Shown: positions 40,182 through 40,230 of the stretch, in pieces
How positions within the stretch are numbered: the first letter of the stretch is position 1
Layout of the letters: the number at the start of each line of letters is the position of its first letter
Assembly (NCBI GenBank): GCA_018064665.1
Contig: JAGHUV010000012.1
Span: 1-40,230 of the forward strand
DNA: 40,230 nt
Reading direction: 5' to 3'
Source: Candidatus Crickella caballi
GTDB taxonomy: Bacteria > Bacillota > Clostridia > Peptostreptococcales > Anaerovoracaceae
Notes under the pieces: generated by a model
Databases searched by the model: none
The model's input: only the letters and a program-made list of their open reading frames with translations
What the model was told of the DNA's origin: nothing
Program-made: the position numbers and the translations under genes

Positions 40182-40230
40182 CTATATTCTATTTATTGCT
40201 ATAATAAATAAGATAAAAAAATATAGCGGA

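Noticed and set aside
1-40230. CRISPR array, tRNA or rRNA genes
   Set aside because: No regularly spaced repeats, cloverleaf sequences with conserved T-loop, or rRNA segments were seen on either strand.

Overview
This window is a stretch of core chromosome from a low-to-moderate-GC Firmicute, most likely an anaerobic member of the Clostridia. The evidence is the gene order (rbfA-nrnA-truB-ribF-rpsO-pnp; plsX-rnc-smc-ftsY; gap-pgk-tpi-secG), strong AGGAGG-type ribosome binding sites, AGA-rich arginine usage, a butyrate kinase, an NhaC antiporter and a ThiT transporter under a TPP riboswitch. I cannot assign a genus from the sequence alone.

Layout. 1-250: the start of an insertion-sequence transposase (minus strand, running off the left edge) and what looks like the IS end. 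370-6391: rbfA, nrnA, truB, ribF, then rpsO and pnp, a translation and RNA-metabolism cluster. 6463-9329: a short DUF2207-type membrane protein coupled to polyphosphate kinase. 9391-10119: two small minus-strand genes of unknown function (a zinc-ribbon protein and a one-helix membrane protein). 10296-27430: a 17-kb same-strand run, nhaC-ileS-rlmN-plsX-rnc-smc-ftsY-der-plsY-miaB-cls-M50 protease, in which most neighbours overlap or nearly touch. 27434-28090: a GntR/FCD regulator on the minus strand with a clear promoter and a palindromic operator. 28159-28812: nth. 28925-31909: gap-pgk-tpiA. 32035-38740: secG, a membrane-pyrophosphatase-like gene, buk, pheS and pheT. 38801-39409: an MBL-fold hydrolase. 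39466-40181 (minus): thiT, its TPP riboswitch and its promoter.

Most of the window is ordinary housekeeping DNA. The most unusual item is the 599-residue protein at 32344-34143. It has the fold and several family motifs of a membrane-bound H+/Na+-translocating pyrophosphatase, but most of the catalytic aspartates are replaced and a C-terminal catalytic loop is absent. It overlaps the butyrate kinase start codon by one base. It looks like a maintained pseudoenzyme, not a decaying gene.

Other points worth a second look are: an isoleucyl-tRNA synthetase whose HIGH signature reads GIHH, the form linked to mupirocin hyper-resistance; a GAPDH with an altered NAD-binding loop and no conserved cofactor-selecting Asp; an IS end carrying an outward TTGACA next to rbfA and a hairpin over its own ribosome binding site; a GntR operator lying on its own -10 inside the nth leader; and a TPP riboswitch whose final hairpin holds the Shine-Dalgarno sequence and is followed by a U-run.

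No tRNA, rRNA or CRISPR array was seen. No interval without a gene exceeds about 250 bases.
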